Below, piece by piece: positions 11,320-24,925 of a stretch of 64,000 nucleotides of DNA (position 1 is the stretch's first letter; each line of letters starts with the position of its first letter). The stretch comes from Trichoplax adhaerens. Lineage: Eukaryota; Placozoa; Uniplacotomia; Trichoplacea; Trichoplacidae. The notes beneath the pieces were generated by a model. The model was not told the DNA's origin, did no database searches, and was given only the letters and a program-made list of their open reading frames with translations. A program made the translations under genes and the position numbers. The stretch spans positions 1,683,306-1,747,305 of the forward strand of contig NW_002060944.1 of the NCBI RefSeq assembly GCF_000150275.1, in the 5' to 3' direction.

Positions 11320-13428
11320 ATGCGTTATATCCTTGTTTTGGCAACATTAATCACCATGGCTCTAGGCTGTTGCCTGCCAGAAAGATTTCTAGTTAACATT
11401 GATACTTATAACCCACGCATTCGTAGTAATCTTAATCTTACAAGTCATTCAATGATATATGCTTATGATTCCATTAATAACAAGATAATGGTGAAGTATT
11501 CAGAGAGCAAGAAAATCATTTATGATTATCTAAATGTATGTTTTCTAATGACTAGCGATATGTAATGATTGTAAATTATGTAACAGTTACTCTAGTTTAC
11601 TTAATTCATCATAAATTCAACTGGGGTGCTTGGTAGTCCATTAGTGCAAGTATCTTATAGCTTTAAACTAAACCCATACTCATGGATCACTAATTACTCT
11701 GAAAATTTAGTAATTCATATTCCTACGCACGTATTAAGCAGAATCGTATTAACATTACGCCACTACAGAGATCATAATAATTCCAGTCGATAACTTCTTA
11801 TGTTAGTCATTCAAATCGACAGTATATCACTGTAATAAAATTTAAATCCAAAGAAAATATCAGTGGATATTAATAGCTTTTACTACAATTTATTGGAAGT
11901 CTATTGTTAACGAATTATTATATATACATCTGGCAAAACATCATCAGCCATCTTACAAGTTTCTATAGCTTCCTATTACATTTTTCATATACTTTAGTCG
12001 GCAATACTATTGCAATTATCATGATAGATATGATATCTCTACTAGTATAGGTCTCTATTAACTTCAATAACTATTTAAATCAGTTAATCTGCTAACGTTA
12101 CAATCACTAAGACTATTCAGGAATACTGCTTTAAAGTTTTGCTCTATTTTGGAAATAGGGTTTCCTGTATAATCAAGTCAATGCCACACACTGCATCAGT
12201 TCCAGGATATCCACCAGGAATTTACAGAAAATCTGCCTATCTATACGTAAGAGCAAGATAAAGTGTTTTCAACCTTAGAATTAGATTATCTACCAGAAAT
12301 CTCCCTTACAGTAATGGATAATATACAATAGACAAGCTAATATTTTTTATTTTTTCGTATTTACTGCTCTTCAATATGAATATATACTGAACTCAACTTA
12401 AAAATTTCCAATATGAGAAGCTTAGCCATTTTTCACACATCCATATTTCTCTCACCTTTTTTATATATCAAAAATAAATATATATATATTCAATATTCAT
12501 AAGCTTCAGTGAGTGTGTACGAATAACATCTCAAATAGCAATTAGCACTGTCTAGTACCGTATCTTTTCATCTTCACTACTTTAAATAAGATGAAAAATT
12601 ATAACTGTATCTCAAAAATCTATTACAAAATAATATCAACTCAATTAGAAATAATCAACCGATAGAGGTGTAATTGCAACACATACTTCTACTTTGTAGT
12701 AAACAATAGTGCGATGGGCCACTACAATCTCGGTGCCGGTAAACTGCCTTTCACGGCGTACGGAAAACGAACTGTTTCTGCCAATGTGGCCCGCGGATGG
12801 ATATATACAATATCGGAAGGCTGTTTGCCATTGACTACAACATCTTACTCAAATGATGTCAAACGCGGATACGCCTCTACAGCTGTATGGACTAACATGA
12901 AATTGCAATTTAATAGCTCTGTCTTATTCCGTCCATCTCAATCTTGTCAATCAACCGCAAGTTCTACGCGTCACATTAATGTAAGTCATTTATTTTATTA
13001 TTGGCCACTAGTATATGCTGATATTTGCGATCTGTTAGCGAACTGCTTAAAGGGTTCGTTAATCTGTGAAATATTATACCGGCTTTTGGAGAAAATATAA
13101 CAGCATACAGTAGCTACTATCGATTATTCATTAATGTACAATTGTTTCCTAGGAATTTGATTTGATGAAAGACATTCACAGTAAATCTAGTCAACCGTTA
13201 GATGAGAAAAAAACTAAATTTATAAGTAGAATAAATAAATTCATGGATAAAGTTGAGATGGAACGTCAGCAAGAAAACCTTCGTTATCTAGAAGAAATGA
13301 AGCAGCGCCAGGAAAAGTATCGTATGCAGCAGGAACTAGAGACATACGAACGTTTAGCAGAATCAGAACTCAGGGAAGAAGACGGTAACTATGAAGATGA
13401 TGATGATGAGGATTTGAATTGGGAATAA
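11320..13428 (+). CDS. Ependymin-related protein 2 with acidic coiled tail, four exons
   Basis: Exons 11320-11535, 12159-12246, 12700-12980 and 13153-13428 join with phases 0, 1, 0 to 286 residues. Exon 1 encodes a signal peptide ending before the family hallmark CCLPERF. Exon 2 is 88 nt (79 in the other three), with two Cys. Exon 3 carries NLGAGKLPF, a Cys-Leu-Pro block and a Trp-containing strand (VWTNM) as in gene 3. Exon 4 is the unusual part: 91 codons rich in Glu, Gln, Arg and Lys. It looks like an amphipathic coiled coil and ends in a run of Asp/Glu (GNYEDDDDEDLNWE). Usual ependymin-related proteins end soon after the core, so this tail is an addition. The secreted location is predicted from the signal peptide. 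Introns are 623, 453 and 172 nt. Confidence 0.88.
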
Positions 13429-15526
13429 ATTATATCAACGAAAATCTTTCCAAGCTACCGCGTCCCATTTTGCAGCATCTATATAAAATTAATGGTCATA
13501 TAATCTACTTATCGCTAGTTAAACCTTGTCTAACTGATCCTTTCATCGTTGACAAGAAAACTGAATGGTCTATATAGTGATGATATCTTACACTTATATT
13601 TAACGTATCACTGCACCTATCGTAATTAATCTAGCTTTCTAATTCATTTCCCTTGAGATTATTAATTTACTTAGTATGTTAGCTCTGTAACAATAAGTTG
13701 TTTAACTCATGATCAACACTTGAGTTATTACAACAATTCGATAGTTTCCATTTAATAATGAATCATTCAATAAAAAAGCAAGGTAGTCAACTCTTATCTC
13801 AAAGGCTAAATTTTTCGAATAAATTTATCGTGGCATAACTCGCTCTACGTAAAACACTTGTATTTCAGACACTAAAATTTGGTCTGATCAAGGCCATGAA
13901 ATAATAACACCATAACATCAATCAAATGTACTGTTCAATGACTTTTTACAGCCATTCTAACTACACTATAAATGTAAGGATAAAGTATGTAAAGTTAGCA
14001 AAAGTCATCACCAAAATTTATTTATTTTAACAATCTTCGACTCATTCTCAACGATGTAATATTATAACACGAAACTTTCTTATAATTAACTGAGAATATA
14101 GTATTGAATACAGTTCATTCAATAAAGGACTTGATCGATCTGACAATGACTAGTAAGCAATCATGTAATACTTCAATTAATATACTATAATTAGCGACGT
14201 TAGGAGCCTTATTTGCGATTAAATTTTGTACTATAAATTTTATCGTGAAATATCTATACAACATCAACAGTATGTGAATTATTTCCATTCACTCAGAAGT
14301 GAATTAAAAATACAATAGGGCAAGAGCGTAAAGTATTTCAGAAAAGGAGTTCTTATTACCGCCTCATTCAGTCATTGAACGAATCTAAGGTTATGAACTA
14401 AATAATTACACTAAAGGAATAAATTAATTGTTATAAATGAGTTTAGAATCTCCGAAGAAGGTTCACCCTTCATGATAATGATGTCTTTAAGGGGCATTTA
14501 ATAATAGCTTGGTAAGAAGGCGGCTCGATTTGAGTTTGTTATATTAAGAAGTCTCTTCAATTATCGTCTTATATTATTGTTTTTCACTATTATTATTTTG
14601 TTTAATCTTAAATTGACGATACACGTCATAACTATACGAAAATAATAGCAGGCGGTATGTTGTACTGACTTCTTTCGTAAAGCTAGTTAGATAATGGAAT
14701 CTTCGTTTCGTAAACAATTAATAGAATATCAGTGGTTTAGCTATACGCTCACGTTCGTATGAATAGTTATTATAATTGACAATCACAACCTAAAGGCCAT
14801 AAATCAATTAACTTAATTACCCCGGTGAGATTAATCTTAAAACGTTTCGCATAACACTTTTTAAGATTTAAAATTAAATAGTTCAAATTACAGTAACTGC
14901 AGTTGCTAATTTTATCGCCGTTTAATTAAGAGATCAATATTATTAATTCTTCATTGGTTTACTATATATAATTTATATGCCAGTCTAAAGTAGGATAAAC
15001 ATGTATCTACATGAGCAATGAATTAGCCGGCATTACTTTATTGCGTAAAAATTTGTAAGAGTGGAGTCAGTAGCTCATACCCACCCTACCTGACGGCTCA
15101 GTAAGGTGCTAAAGACAATATCCTTCTTGTCAGAAAGATCTTCTTTTAGGCAGTTGAGATAATAATAATTATGAGCTAAAAGACAAAGCATTGACAAGCA
15201 TTAAGGCAATCTAAAGGTCATTGAATGTGCACAGCATTAGATAGCATAGAAATAAAATGGGAATTTGACAATAAGATGATAGAGAATAGTTTACGAGTTA
15301 TTCACAAGATTGCCTTAAGCGGTTTATACGTCTATGTTAATTATTCATATCGGCAACTAAGACTCCACCCCTATTATCTCTACGGTTTTTTGTCAATCTA
15401 GCTATATAAATAACCTAAGCGCCCTAAATTAAGGCAATCAAATATTTCGCTATATCTCACTCAACGATTTAGCAGTTTTGAGAATTACTCTTAAGTCTTG
15501 TTGTTGTTACTGTATCAAAATACGCC
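13429..15526. other. Intergenic between ependymin-related genes 2 and 3
   Basis: No coding exon was recognised. AATAAA-type polyadenylation signals occur near 13424 and 13771. The TATA-like element of gene 3 lies at its right end. Confidence 0.5.
15403..15412 (+). promoter_or_regulatory. TATA-box candidate for ependymin-related gene 3
   Basis: TATATAAATA lies 115 bp upstream of the ATG at 15527, a spacing that fits a TATA promoter with a 5' UTR of roughly 85 nt. Gene 4 has a similar element at a similar distance. Confidence 0.5.
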
Positions 15527-16587
15527 ATGATTCGCTATATTTTTGTCGTTGCCATTTTTATCTCTCTAGCTTCATGTTGCTGCTATCCAAACCAATTTCA
15601 TGCTTATGTTGGTTACATGTCTAATTATAAATATGGCAATACTGCACAACACACATCATCAGCAATGCAAATATGGTACGACCACTGCAATAATCGAGCC
15701 AGATATGATTATCCCAAATATAAACTCTCTTACATCTACAACTATCAAATGGTTAGATAACGGATAGAACCTACAAAATCATAACCACTGATAATATTGT
15801 ATAGTGTATTGATTCAAGAGGCGATTCATATTTTCTAGGGAGAATACGTTTATATGCAAAACGGTACTTGCCGTGCTTACACATTACGTGGTAATCTGAC
15901 CAAATTGTGTACTCCAAGTAAGACATATTGTATCACCATTGCCTGTAAAAGTTGAATTATTATAACATGTGCCGTACATTCAAGTAATAAACTGATATTG
16001 CTGATTTTAGAGCATAACTATTAATCTATTATCTTTTTATAATGAACTTCCTAATAGAGGGGTCACATTTGATCAATTTGGGTACCTACAACTTTGGAGC
16101 CGGAAAATTGCCTTTCCATGTCTCTGGCTACTTTAGAAATTATAAAACTGGCAGTTATGGATCAATATATTCTTATTCTACAGATTGTGTACCTCTAGCA
16201 AGTGGTGGATACTCCAAAAATAAAAGAGGTTATTCAGTCTGGGGAAGTTCTTGGGTAAATATGACGATTGGAATAAGTAATCTAGGTGTTTTTGATAAAC
16301 CGAAGAATTGCAAAGGATTTACCCGAGGAATAGTTAACCAGGTTCATATATTCTCGATATTTCAACGTTATAATATCTGTCAGTTTAATTATAAATGTTA
16401 TTGTATACAATAATTTAGCCTACATTACCAACTATTCAATTAATATTATCTTACATTATACAAAATTATTGCATGACAGGAATTGGACTTGATGGATGTC
16501 ATCAACAGATCTTTCAAAAAGGATGTTAGTACAGAAAAGGGCGAAAAATTCTCCAATATCATCGAAAATGTTTTCAGTAATATTTAG
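15527..16587 (+). CDS. Ependymin-related protein 3, four exons
   Basis: Exons 15527-15751, 15839-15917, 16058-16341 and 16480-16587 join with phases 0, 1, 0 to 231 residues. This is the most compact of the four genes (introns 87-140 nt). The signal peptide ends in SCCCYPNQF, giving the CC-x-P hallmark. Exon 1 has the YDHCNNRARYDY strand. Exon 2 (79 nt) has NGTC, LRGNL and LCTP. Exon 3 has NFGAGKLPF, DCVPL, a Trp strand with an N-glycosylation sequon (WVNMT) and NCKGF. Exon 4 encodes a 35-residue charged tail (ELDLMDVINRSF at its start) ending in TAG. The family is secreted, glycosylated and disulfide-bonded, proposed to bind lipids or Ca2+; the role here is unknown. Confidence 0.9.
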
Positions 16588-18946
16588 ATGTGACTATATA
16601 TGTCTCTATTTGCCAGTCACTATGCGTATTATTCGATAAACGTTATGAAATTTTATAACTTTATCAGTTAATAGCATATGTTAAAAGCAGCGAGTATCTT
16701 TAGTATTGATTCATCTACATAAATTTTTGGGCTAGATAGTAGATTTTAGGCCTGATTTCTCCTAATTAATAATCGTCTATTTCGTAACTTGCGCATTGAA
16801 ATTCATCTGCTGACTGTTATAACTACCACAGCATTTCAATATTTAAAATGTATCGTACATCCATGACATTCGCTAAATAAAAATTCTGTCGTTGTCAACT
16901 TGTTTAGCATTGATGATGTTGCGTTCAATCTCGCTATAAATCGTTTTAGCGAAAAAGTAAATCGTAAACTTCTCTAATTTATGAGAATTTTCAAATTAAT
17001 TCAATTCTAGATTACCTATTTACTTTATCACATCACAAAGTCATGCTGAAATAGTGCACGAGATGGACTAGTAGGACTAGTATGAAGATCTACAATCGAT
17101 AGCTACTCGGAAGTTCAATGCGAATATAAGACTTCATTTATTGGGTTATAAAATAAAGTAATACTTGTACAAAGATAAAGTAAAATCAGACTAAACCTTA
17201 CATAGTTTAAGAATATAATTTATTTAAAGCTGCGCTCAAATAGTGAATTTTCATATTAATTTACTTCGTAATAACCTTATTTCTCTTATAGTCTAATCAT
17301 GTATTAAATATTTCATTAAAATATCAATTTAGAATTTCATACTTTTTCGAATTCACAAATAATTATTGTATTATTATATGTACTGTCTTTATCCCAGTCA
17401 TATCTACACATCCTGAACGCAAAGTAATTAAATGAAGGAAGTAATCAGTCCCACCGGACATTGGATACCAAAAAATCAATAGACTAAGTGAATTGAAAGA
17501 AAGCTATTATTTTATGTCTTTGTTTTGTGCTTGCCAACAGGTTTGCGTTAACAACTATATTTGCATAATGTCTATTCATTTATTTAATCTCGCATAGAAA
17601 AATACTATCTCTACAATCTTAAATGAAGCTAGAATGAGTTTTCAGCTTAACGTTCCTACATTTCATCCATTACTAGTTGACAACTATTTTATTTTTTAGC
17701 GAAAATGGCATAAAAATTGTGCTGTACACTACTACTCTACATTATAACTAAATTAATTTAGCTGACGTCAATCATTCTATGATATAATATCTGAATTCAA
17801 TGTCTACTATTAACAAAATATAACATCGATGTGCAAGTATAAATAAAAGTAGGGAAAAAGAAGCGTAAAATTCGTTATTGAATAGACTTCATACATCAAT
17901 CAATAACATGAGTATCCGTTATATTCCAGACTTGAAAAAGACTAGTTGAAAATTCACAGCTATTAATATGAATGACTACTCGACGAAATCAATTATTATT
18001 ATTTCGTGAGTAATATTAACTATCATTCTGTGAACGTGATATTGTGTATTGTGATCTCATAGTTACTTCCTCTTGGCTACAAAATAAATTCTTTTATTAT
18101 CCTATTTCATTAATTATAATTATGACTTATAAAGCATCCACAATAGTTTTTATTTCAATTAATTTAATGGAAATAGAATATATTTTGCTAGTACAATTTT
18201 AGGTAGCAATTTCTGTTGATATGGAGAACATGACGTTCTATATTATATCTCTTTCTGTTTAAAACACTCTCTAGGAAGAATATCAATTGATTATCCATAA
18301 AATAGTGTAAGAGAATTCAGACAATTTGGAAATACAAACGAGCTTTTAGTCTCCACATAGTTAATATTTTATTACTAAGAGATAAATGTTTTTAAGATTT
18401 ATTAATAACTGTCATTTATTAATTGATGTCAATCAAGGCACTTTGACGGTAATCATCTGATTCTCCTCGGAGCAATAAATCATCACACACAATAACTTAT
18501 TGTGGCGGTAGCGTACATTAAATTTTTCTGAATTCATTATCTTTAAGATCAGCTAATGCACTACTATTAAAAGCAAGCAATATCTATTCATGTCTAAATC
18601 ATTTAAATAGTTCATTAAAAGTTATAATGCGTCAGTATTTTTTACATAAATGACGTATTAGCACAATTGATAGTGGTAACAGTAATTGTTAGTTAACGTA
18701 CTAAATGGTGCATTTAATACACCCAAGTCAATTATGATCATCCTTCAACAACCTGTAGTGAACAATAGATGATCTATTGCCAAGTAACGCCTTTACTAAA
18801 CCCCGTCAACGTTGATGGTGAATAATAGAATCAATTTAAAAGATATAAAAGCCTGATTTTCTAGAGACGAGCAGATTTTTCTTAATCGTTGTGTAATTTT
18901 GCTATAGAACGTGATTTAACGTTAGAGATTTCTGGAAATCGCAAAC
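16588..18946. other. Intergenic between ependymin-related genes 3 and 4
   Basis: AT-rich with no recognised coding exon, RNA gene or large repeat. The TATA-like element of gene 4 is at 18844. Confidence 0.5.
18844..18851 (+). promoter_or_regulatory. TATA-box candidate for ependymin-related gene 4
   Basis: TATAAAAG lies about 100 bp upstream of the ATG at 18947, matching the arrangement at gene 3. Confidence 0.5.
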
Positions 18947-20295
18947 ATGATGATGCGTCAATTGCTTACTTTAACCGCACTTTTTGCTTTATCGTCGGCT
19001 TGTTGCCTTCCTAGGCAATACTCAGTTTTGCTTGCTAGTGGTACTTTTAATAAATATTCCTCATCGATATCGCAATACGGCGCAATTAATAAGGTTTATT
19101 ATGACCAGTGCAATCAAAGAATTCGATACAATAATCCAACAGCGGGATTTTCGTTTATCACTGATTATGGAAGCGTAAGTTTTAAAAACAGGAAATATGT
19201 TGTATCTTCATAAAATTTCATACGATCTATTCCATATTAGAGTTGATAGAAACCAATTACGAATCGATTTAATTATTAAAAAAGAGATACAGTATCAATA
19301 AACTTCAGTTATACACAATAATAGACTATGTGGCCATTAAGATCTAAATTTCTGATTCATATTACTGATGGTAGAACGAATATCATTCTATCCGTAATGG
19401 CACATGCACTACATTTAAATTAAGAGGCAGTCTGAAAAGGACTTGTACACCAAGTAAGTATTAAAGATATCCTTATAAAATTATTCTGTAATTTATATGA
19501 TAAAGAATTGTATAGTATCATCCTTATAATATACTGGTTCTGTACATTCTTACGTAAGTAAGCCAATTTTAATATTAAATGAAGTAAAACCATTCTCAAT
19601 TAATGCTACTTCGCTAGGCTCTTTTCACTACATGAAAACACTGAATTTTGGTGCCGGTGCCCTTCCTTTTGATATTTTATCTTACAAGAGATTTGGTTCT
19701 ACATATAGTTCTGGTGCTTCCTATTTCATATCGAATCCTGGTTGTATTCCTATTTCCTATTCTGGCTTTTACAAGAGCAAAACCCGTAGTTCACTCCACG
19801 GCGTAGTTTGGCTAAATTTCACTATTGGCATCTCTGATTTGAGCGTCTTCAACGCTCCTAAATTTTGTAGAAGTACAAGAACTTTAAAATCAATGGAGGT
19901 AATGGATATTTTATTTTAATATATCTGTAAGCATTAATAAAATGATTCGTACCAATTCTACTGTACTATTTCAGGTAGTCATATAGCTATGCAGCAATTT
20001 AATATTATTTGTAAATTGCTAGTTCCGATTAAGTATTAAGTATTAATATGATATTTGCTATATTATTCAGAACTTCGATATATGGGATTTCATTGCAAAA
20101 GATTTTGGCCAAGAAACTAAAAATCCAGAAGAAATGTTTAACACCATGCACAAAGAAACTGAACAGGAAGAACGCAAGCCTGAAAATAAAGTAGAAATCA
20201 AACCAGAACGGAACGATGACTTTGATGGTAAGAAATTCCTTCGCGAAAATTTTGGTTTGGGAGACTTCGATTTTGAGGATAGCGACGACGAATGA
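18947..20295 (+). CDS. Ependymin-related protein 4 with acidic tail, four exons
   Basis: Exons 18947-19174, 19375-19453, 19618-19898 and 20071-20295 join with phases 0, 1, 0 to 270 residues. The signal peptide is followed by ACCLPRQY. Exon 1 contains YYDQCNQRIRY. Exon 2 (79 nt) has NGTC, LRGSL and TCTP, almost the same as gene 3. Exon 3 has NFGAGALPF, GCIPI, WLNFT (N-glycosylation sequon) and FCRST. Exon 4 encodes 74 residues, very charged, with the pattern F-D-x-x-DF repeated and an acidic end (FDFEDSDDE). A GTAAGA at 20229 inside exon 4 (GATG before it) could act as an alternative donor. Genes 3 and 4 are the closest pair by motif. An AATAAA signal follows near 20595. Confidence 0.9.
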
Positions 20296-23200
20296 ACATC
20301 GTGCCAGTGGAAAGCTCGATTTTGATTTAAATTAAGAGTAGAAAATAGTACGTTGCTAAAATTACACTGCTATATGGTGAATTTTACTTTAAGATTTCAT
20401 TCCGTTTTCGATGGTTTAATTACTGGTCTATACCAAATAATCACCTAGTCATAGCGTATATACTCGTAATAATAGGAAAGTTTAATTATCTAATCTAGTC
20501 TCTATGTTAATCATTTCATGTCTGTTAATACTATATGATACTACATTAACTATATCAGGCTAGTAATTAAAGTATTCCAATCATTAAACTTCATCAATAA
20601 AGCAGATATTTTTAAAAGCGTGAAATTTTACTTTGGACTAATTACCTTCCAGTTGGCTCAACTGATACAATGTTATTGCTCTAGCTTCATTCCTGAGTAA
20701 TCATAATGAACTTCGGAAATAGATATATATATACCCACATATTAAGGTTTATTAACTCACAAATTTAGTGATGCATGACACCATCTGAACAATAGAAGTA
20801 AATAATTGATTGCAAGTGTTGGATCTAAAAATTTTCAGCAAAATATCACACCCTATAGTCTTAGCAGATCCTTGGGGATTACAATATCATTTATTTTTTT
20901 TCTTTTATAAAGTAGGGTTAAATGCGCAAAGAGTGGAAACAGTAGCAATAATTCATACATAGGTCAATAGAATTTTATTTCTTCAATTGAGCTGCTGGCC
21001 GTCTTAGCGCCTTAATATAGACGCATAGCATGGTAGCTATAGGATAGAGACGAATCAAATATAGTGCAAAAGAATTACAAAAGCATAGTACTTTATTTCA
21101 ATTGAACTAATAGAAAAATTTACGCCGTACAAAATAAATTTTCCGTAGTACTTTACTAAATAAATACCTTCACGAAATAATTACCAGTGAATTACAGTAG
21201 AATGTACTCGTCATATTTGTATATGGACATACTACCTAGTGTGTAACACTCTTCAAAAATCATTCTATTATGTTTATTTTCAATTTTTTATTACAGTGGA
21301 CTTTCTGTAGCAAGATCTTAAAATTTCGTATTAATAGCTAATATCGTGCTAAGGTATTTTTATCTCTACAATCTTAAATACTCTTATGAAACATTTTATA
21401 CTTGGCTATCATTTGATATAGGAATTTACTTAGTGAATCATACCTTATTGCTTGGATTCTAAGCATAACTGCTTCCCTTGATAAATCATCTAAGTAAATC
21501 CAAGTTAAATCACTGTTTCTGCATGCCCGCCTAGCTATTACAAATGCACCCATTTTTACTGTTAGATAGTATTATTTTGTGTTATTTAAGCCAACAATAA
21601 TTTAACTAAAGTAGGAGTATCGCACTGTATTAGAGAATTAGTAATTAATTCATCCATTATAGTACCACATTAGTAATGGCGACATTTATTGAATAGAGAA
21701 TTAAATAACTGGTTGACGTCTCACAAAAGCTGCACTTCTATTTTCTTAGAAGAATCGGTCTTTGATGCGAACTGAAAAGTATAACAATTATCGCTGTTAG
21801 ATAAACAAACCTGTTGATAACAATCAAAAATTTAAATAAACTGGAGTTCATTCATTTTCCAACTTCAATCCGGCTCAGGATGTGACTGGATATGTATTAT
21901 GATAATGATGGTGTTATTGGTGTATCACACGGTATCAATAAAATGAAATTCTAATAACGATCGTCAGCAATTAACTACAATACTGCTAAACATGTCCATT
22001 AGAATAGAAGAGTCAACCCAATCCAACATCAGTGGAGTTTGCTAATTACTTTGTTTAAACGGAAAGATTGCCTTAAAGTATAATTTGATTTCTACTAAAA
22101 TTTATAAAAGATATATTTGCAGATATCGTATTAACTAAAGCCTATAAAATTGTCTTAGTGTGGCAACTAGACCAACTCCTACTTAATTAAGCACGGTAAT
22201 ATGTATTATTAGTGGTAAAGGCTGAACTGAAGTACTCAAAATTATACGTAGATGTTAGGGTGTTACCTTACCGTAAGAATAGCTTAATATTACAGTAGTA
22301 GCTAATATAGTAAATATCGATAATTGTAGCGCTAGATAAGTAATGCCTTAATGCGAGTATTATTTGTGATTAGCTGTTACGTATTTAATATTGATTGCTA
22401 TTGTGTGTAGGTTGTAGTAAGATAATTTAAGTTCTAGCTCACGATATTTGATACGCCAATAATATTTAGAGTAGGACTACGTATGGATAATATATTAAAA
22501 TTATTTAGTAATAGGAAAAGTATCTTAGGATCTGTCTCAGTCATCAAAATAACTTAGATGTGAATGGGTAGTTTATGATAACATTTTGTTTTGGACTTTT
22601 TAGAAGTATGAACTACTACTTTAGGAATTATTATTGTTAGTAATAACCTAAGTTATTATGATATTATGATGATATAGTAATATGTTACAAGTAAGTATCG
22701 AGAACTAAGGAGCTTGACAGGGCTTACAGTCGAAGTGGATTTATACATGAAATTATTTATTACCTCAAATGTCTATATTTGATAATTCAATCGTAATAAC
22801 ATGTTTGTTATTAAAATATGTTGATAGCATAGTAAATGTGTTTATAACTACTGAAAGAGTATATAAGAAGGACTGTGATCAATAAAAGGTGATTCAAGTT
22901 AAGGCTAAGTTGTGTAATAGTTTTATGCCGTATATTGTGGTAAGCGAGTTTATACTTCGCAAGTTACTACATCGTAGGCTAGGGAATTAGTTCTGCAGAT
23001 TAAAGTAAAGTTTATTATAAATACTGTGTTGTTTTCTTGTGTCGCAAGGGTAGTTATGGCAGTACTGCGACCATTTTAGTCGGATATGCCATCCCTAATA
23101 TGGTATAATAACTAGACTATGCTTGTTTACAAGTTAGCCGGTTCCTATATGAACAGGACGAAATCGAGTAAGTGTTGTGACTGTGGCAATAAAAGTTCTG

Positions 23201-24885
23201 TCTTTACGACCCTTTGCTGTGCATTTGAGTCGGTAGTTTACTTATAGACTTTACTGTACGTTCCCTTGCCGTAGAGTCAATTTATGACAGTGTAATTTAA
23301 AACATTAATGCACCTAATCTTATCGATCACGATTATTTAAAAGAGATATTATTAATTATCTAGCTTTATCTCTCCTGCTCTAAGAATATAATTTTGATAA
23401 CTCGTATATTGATATGTTAGTATCAAATATGAACCGATATAGACAGTAAACATTCACGTATTTCCACCGATAAGTTGCCGAGCAGATAATTAAGACCCGT
23501 AAATGCACTGTATATGATAGCATTGTACGATTATCATGTACTTGGTGTATATACAGCAACTACAAGTATTTGGAAGTTATGTAAGCATTTTAATCCTTGT
23601 CTATCAAAGCATTTCCTTACTTATTTTCATAGCCTACATTGTCTATAAACCTTCACCAAGCTGTTATTCTTTACTCTGTTTTCTAACCTTATTAATACGT
23701 TACATGTTCTATATAGTACTTCAGGATAAGAAGTAATATCTATCTAATCTCTTTGATTATCATATGTGTCGATAATGCGGTGTAATTTTAATGCAAAGTC
23801 TTCAGTAACAGTCATTTAAGAGCTACGGTGGTCAGTGATGATTAATTCACTACTATAAAATCACAATGTATATTAGCAAACTCGCTAGATATAGTGATCG
23901 TTCATTTCGAATGGGTTTTCGACCCATTCATGATAGCAACTTTATCTGATATGGTTAATGCATGGAGTACTAGAAATTTTTGTACTTCATAGTTAACGGT
24001 TTTGTACCGATATAATACTGTATACTAATGCTATTCGTTGTACAGTAGCTGCCCAGTAGGCCTTTCGAAAGGCAATTCTTAGGTGTTTCAAAGGTACTGC
24101 TATATTTTTATTAGACCTTACGGTATATTAGGGTTATAATCCTTAGAAGCAACTCAAAGTAAGTGCTTTGCGTTAAACTAGTAAACTTTTAAGGAAGTAC
24201 ACGTAGTCCGTGACAACACTCAAGACCGGCCGTAAAGTAGCGCAAGGTGAGTTTACTGTATTTAGTAAAAATGCTATCCTACACAAAACAAAAGCTAAAA
24301 TGTCCGTACAAATCCCATTGGAAGAAGACTAAGACAGTACTGCAGGCTAGTCTTAAGTGTGTAATAATGTCTTACTGTAGCATACGCGTATAATTCCATA
24401 AAAAACAACTTAATTAATATTTAGGTTAAAAATTGAAGTGAATACTGTAATAAATATTTAGTACCTCATAGAGGTATGAAATGAAAATACTATACTTCGA
24501 TCATATACAATTACTGAGAGCCCTTAATGAGATTACTGACTCGTATTATTGGGAATTTACACCTAGTCTTTAGGGCTTGACCTAGAAGTAGTGTATGGTA
24601 GTTAACACTAGTTTGAATACTGATCAGTGAATAAATTGTACTAATATACCGGATGTTTGTTCTCCATAGTAATCAAGTAGTCATTGAATTGAAATACAGA
24701 AGAATACGCTTATATAAGGGAATATACCAAGGTAGAACAACAACAAAGAAAACAAGCAAAGGAGAACAGTGACGGAAAGTCTGAGAAGTAGATGAAGAGT
24801 TACAGCTACAGTGCAGTTATGGCCGGTCGTATAATATACTGTACACTAGAGATGATGAGAGAGATGGGGTAATTCAGTTACTCAG

Positions 24886-24925
24886 GTTTGTTAAAATTGA
24901 AAAGTTGTCGCCAATTTTAATAAAC
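24886..24925. repeat. Hairpin-forming inverted repeat
   Basis: GTTTGTTAAAATTG (24886-24899) pairs with CAATTTTAATAAAC (24912-24925), 13 of 14 positions, around a 12-nt loop. No gene is adjacent; function unknown. Confidence 0.55.

Noticed and set aside
23536-23736. 66-codon hydrophobic plus-strand frame
   Set aside because: AT-rich chance hydrophobicity; no splice partners or family motif.
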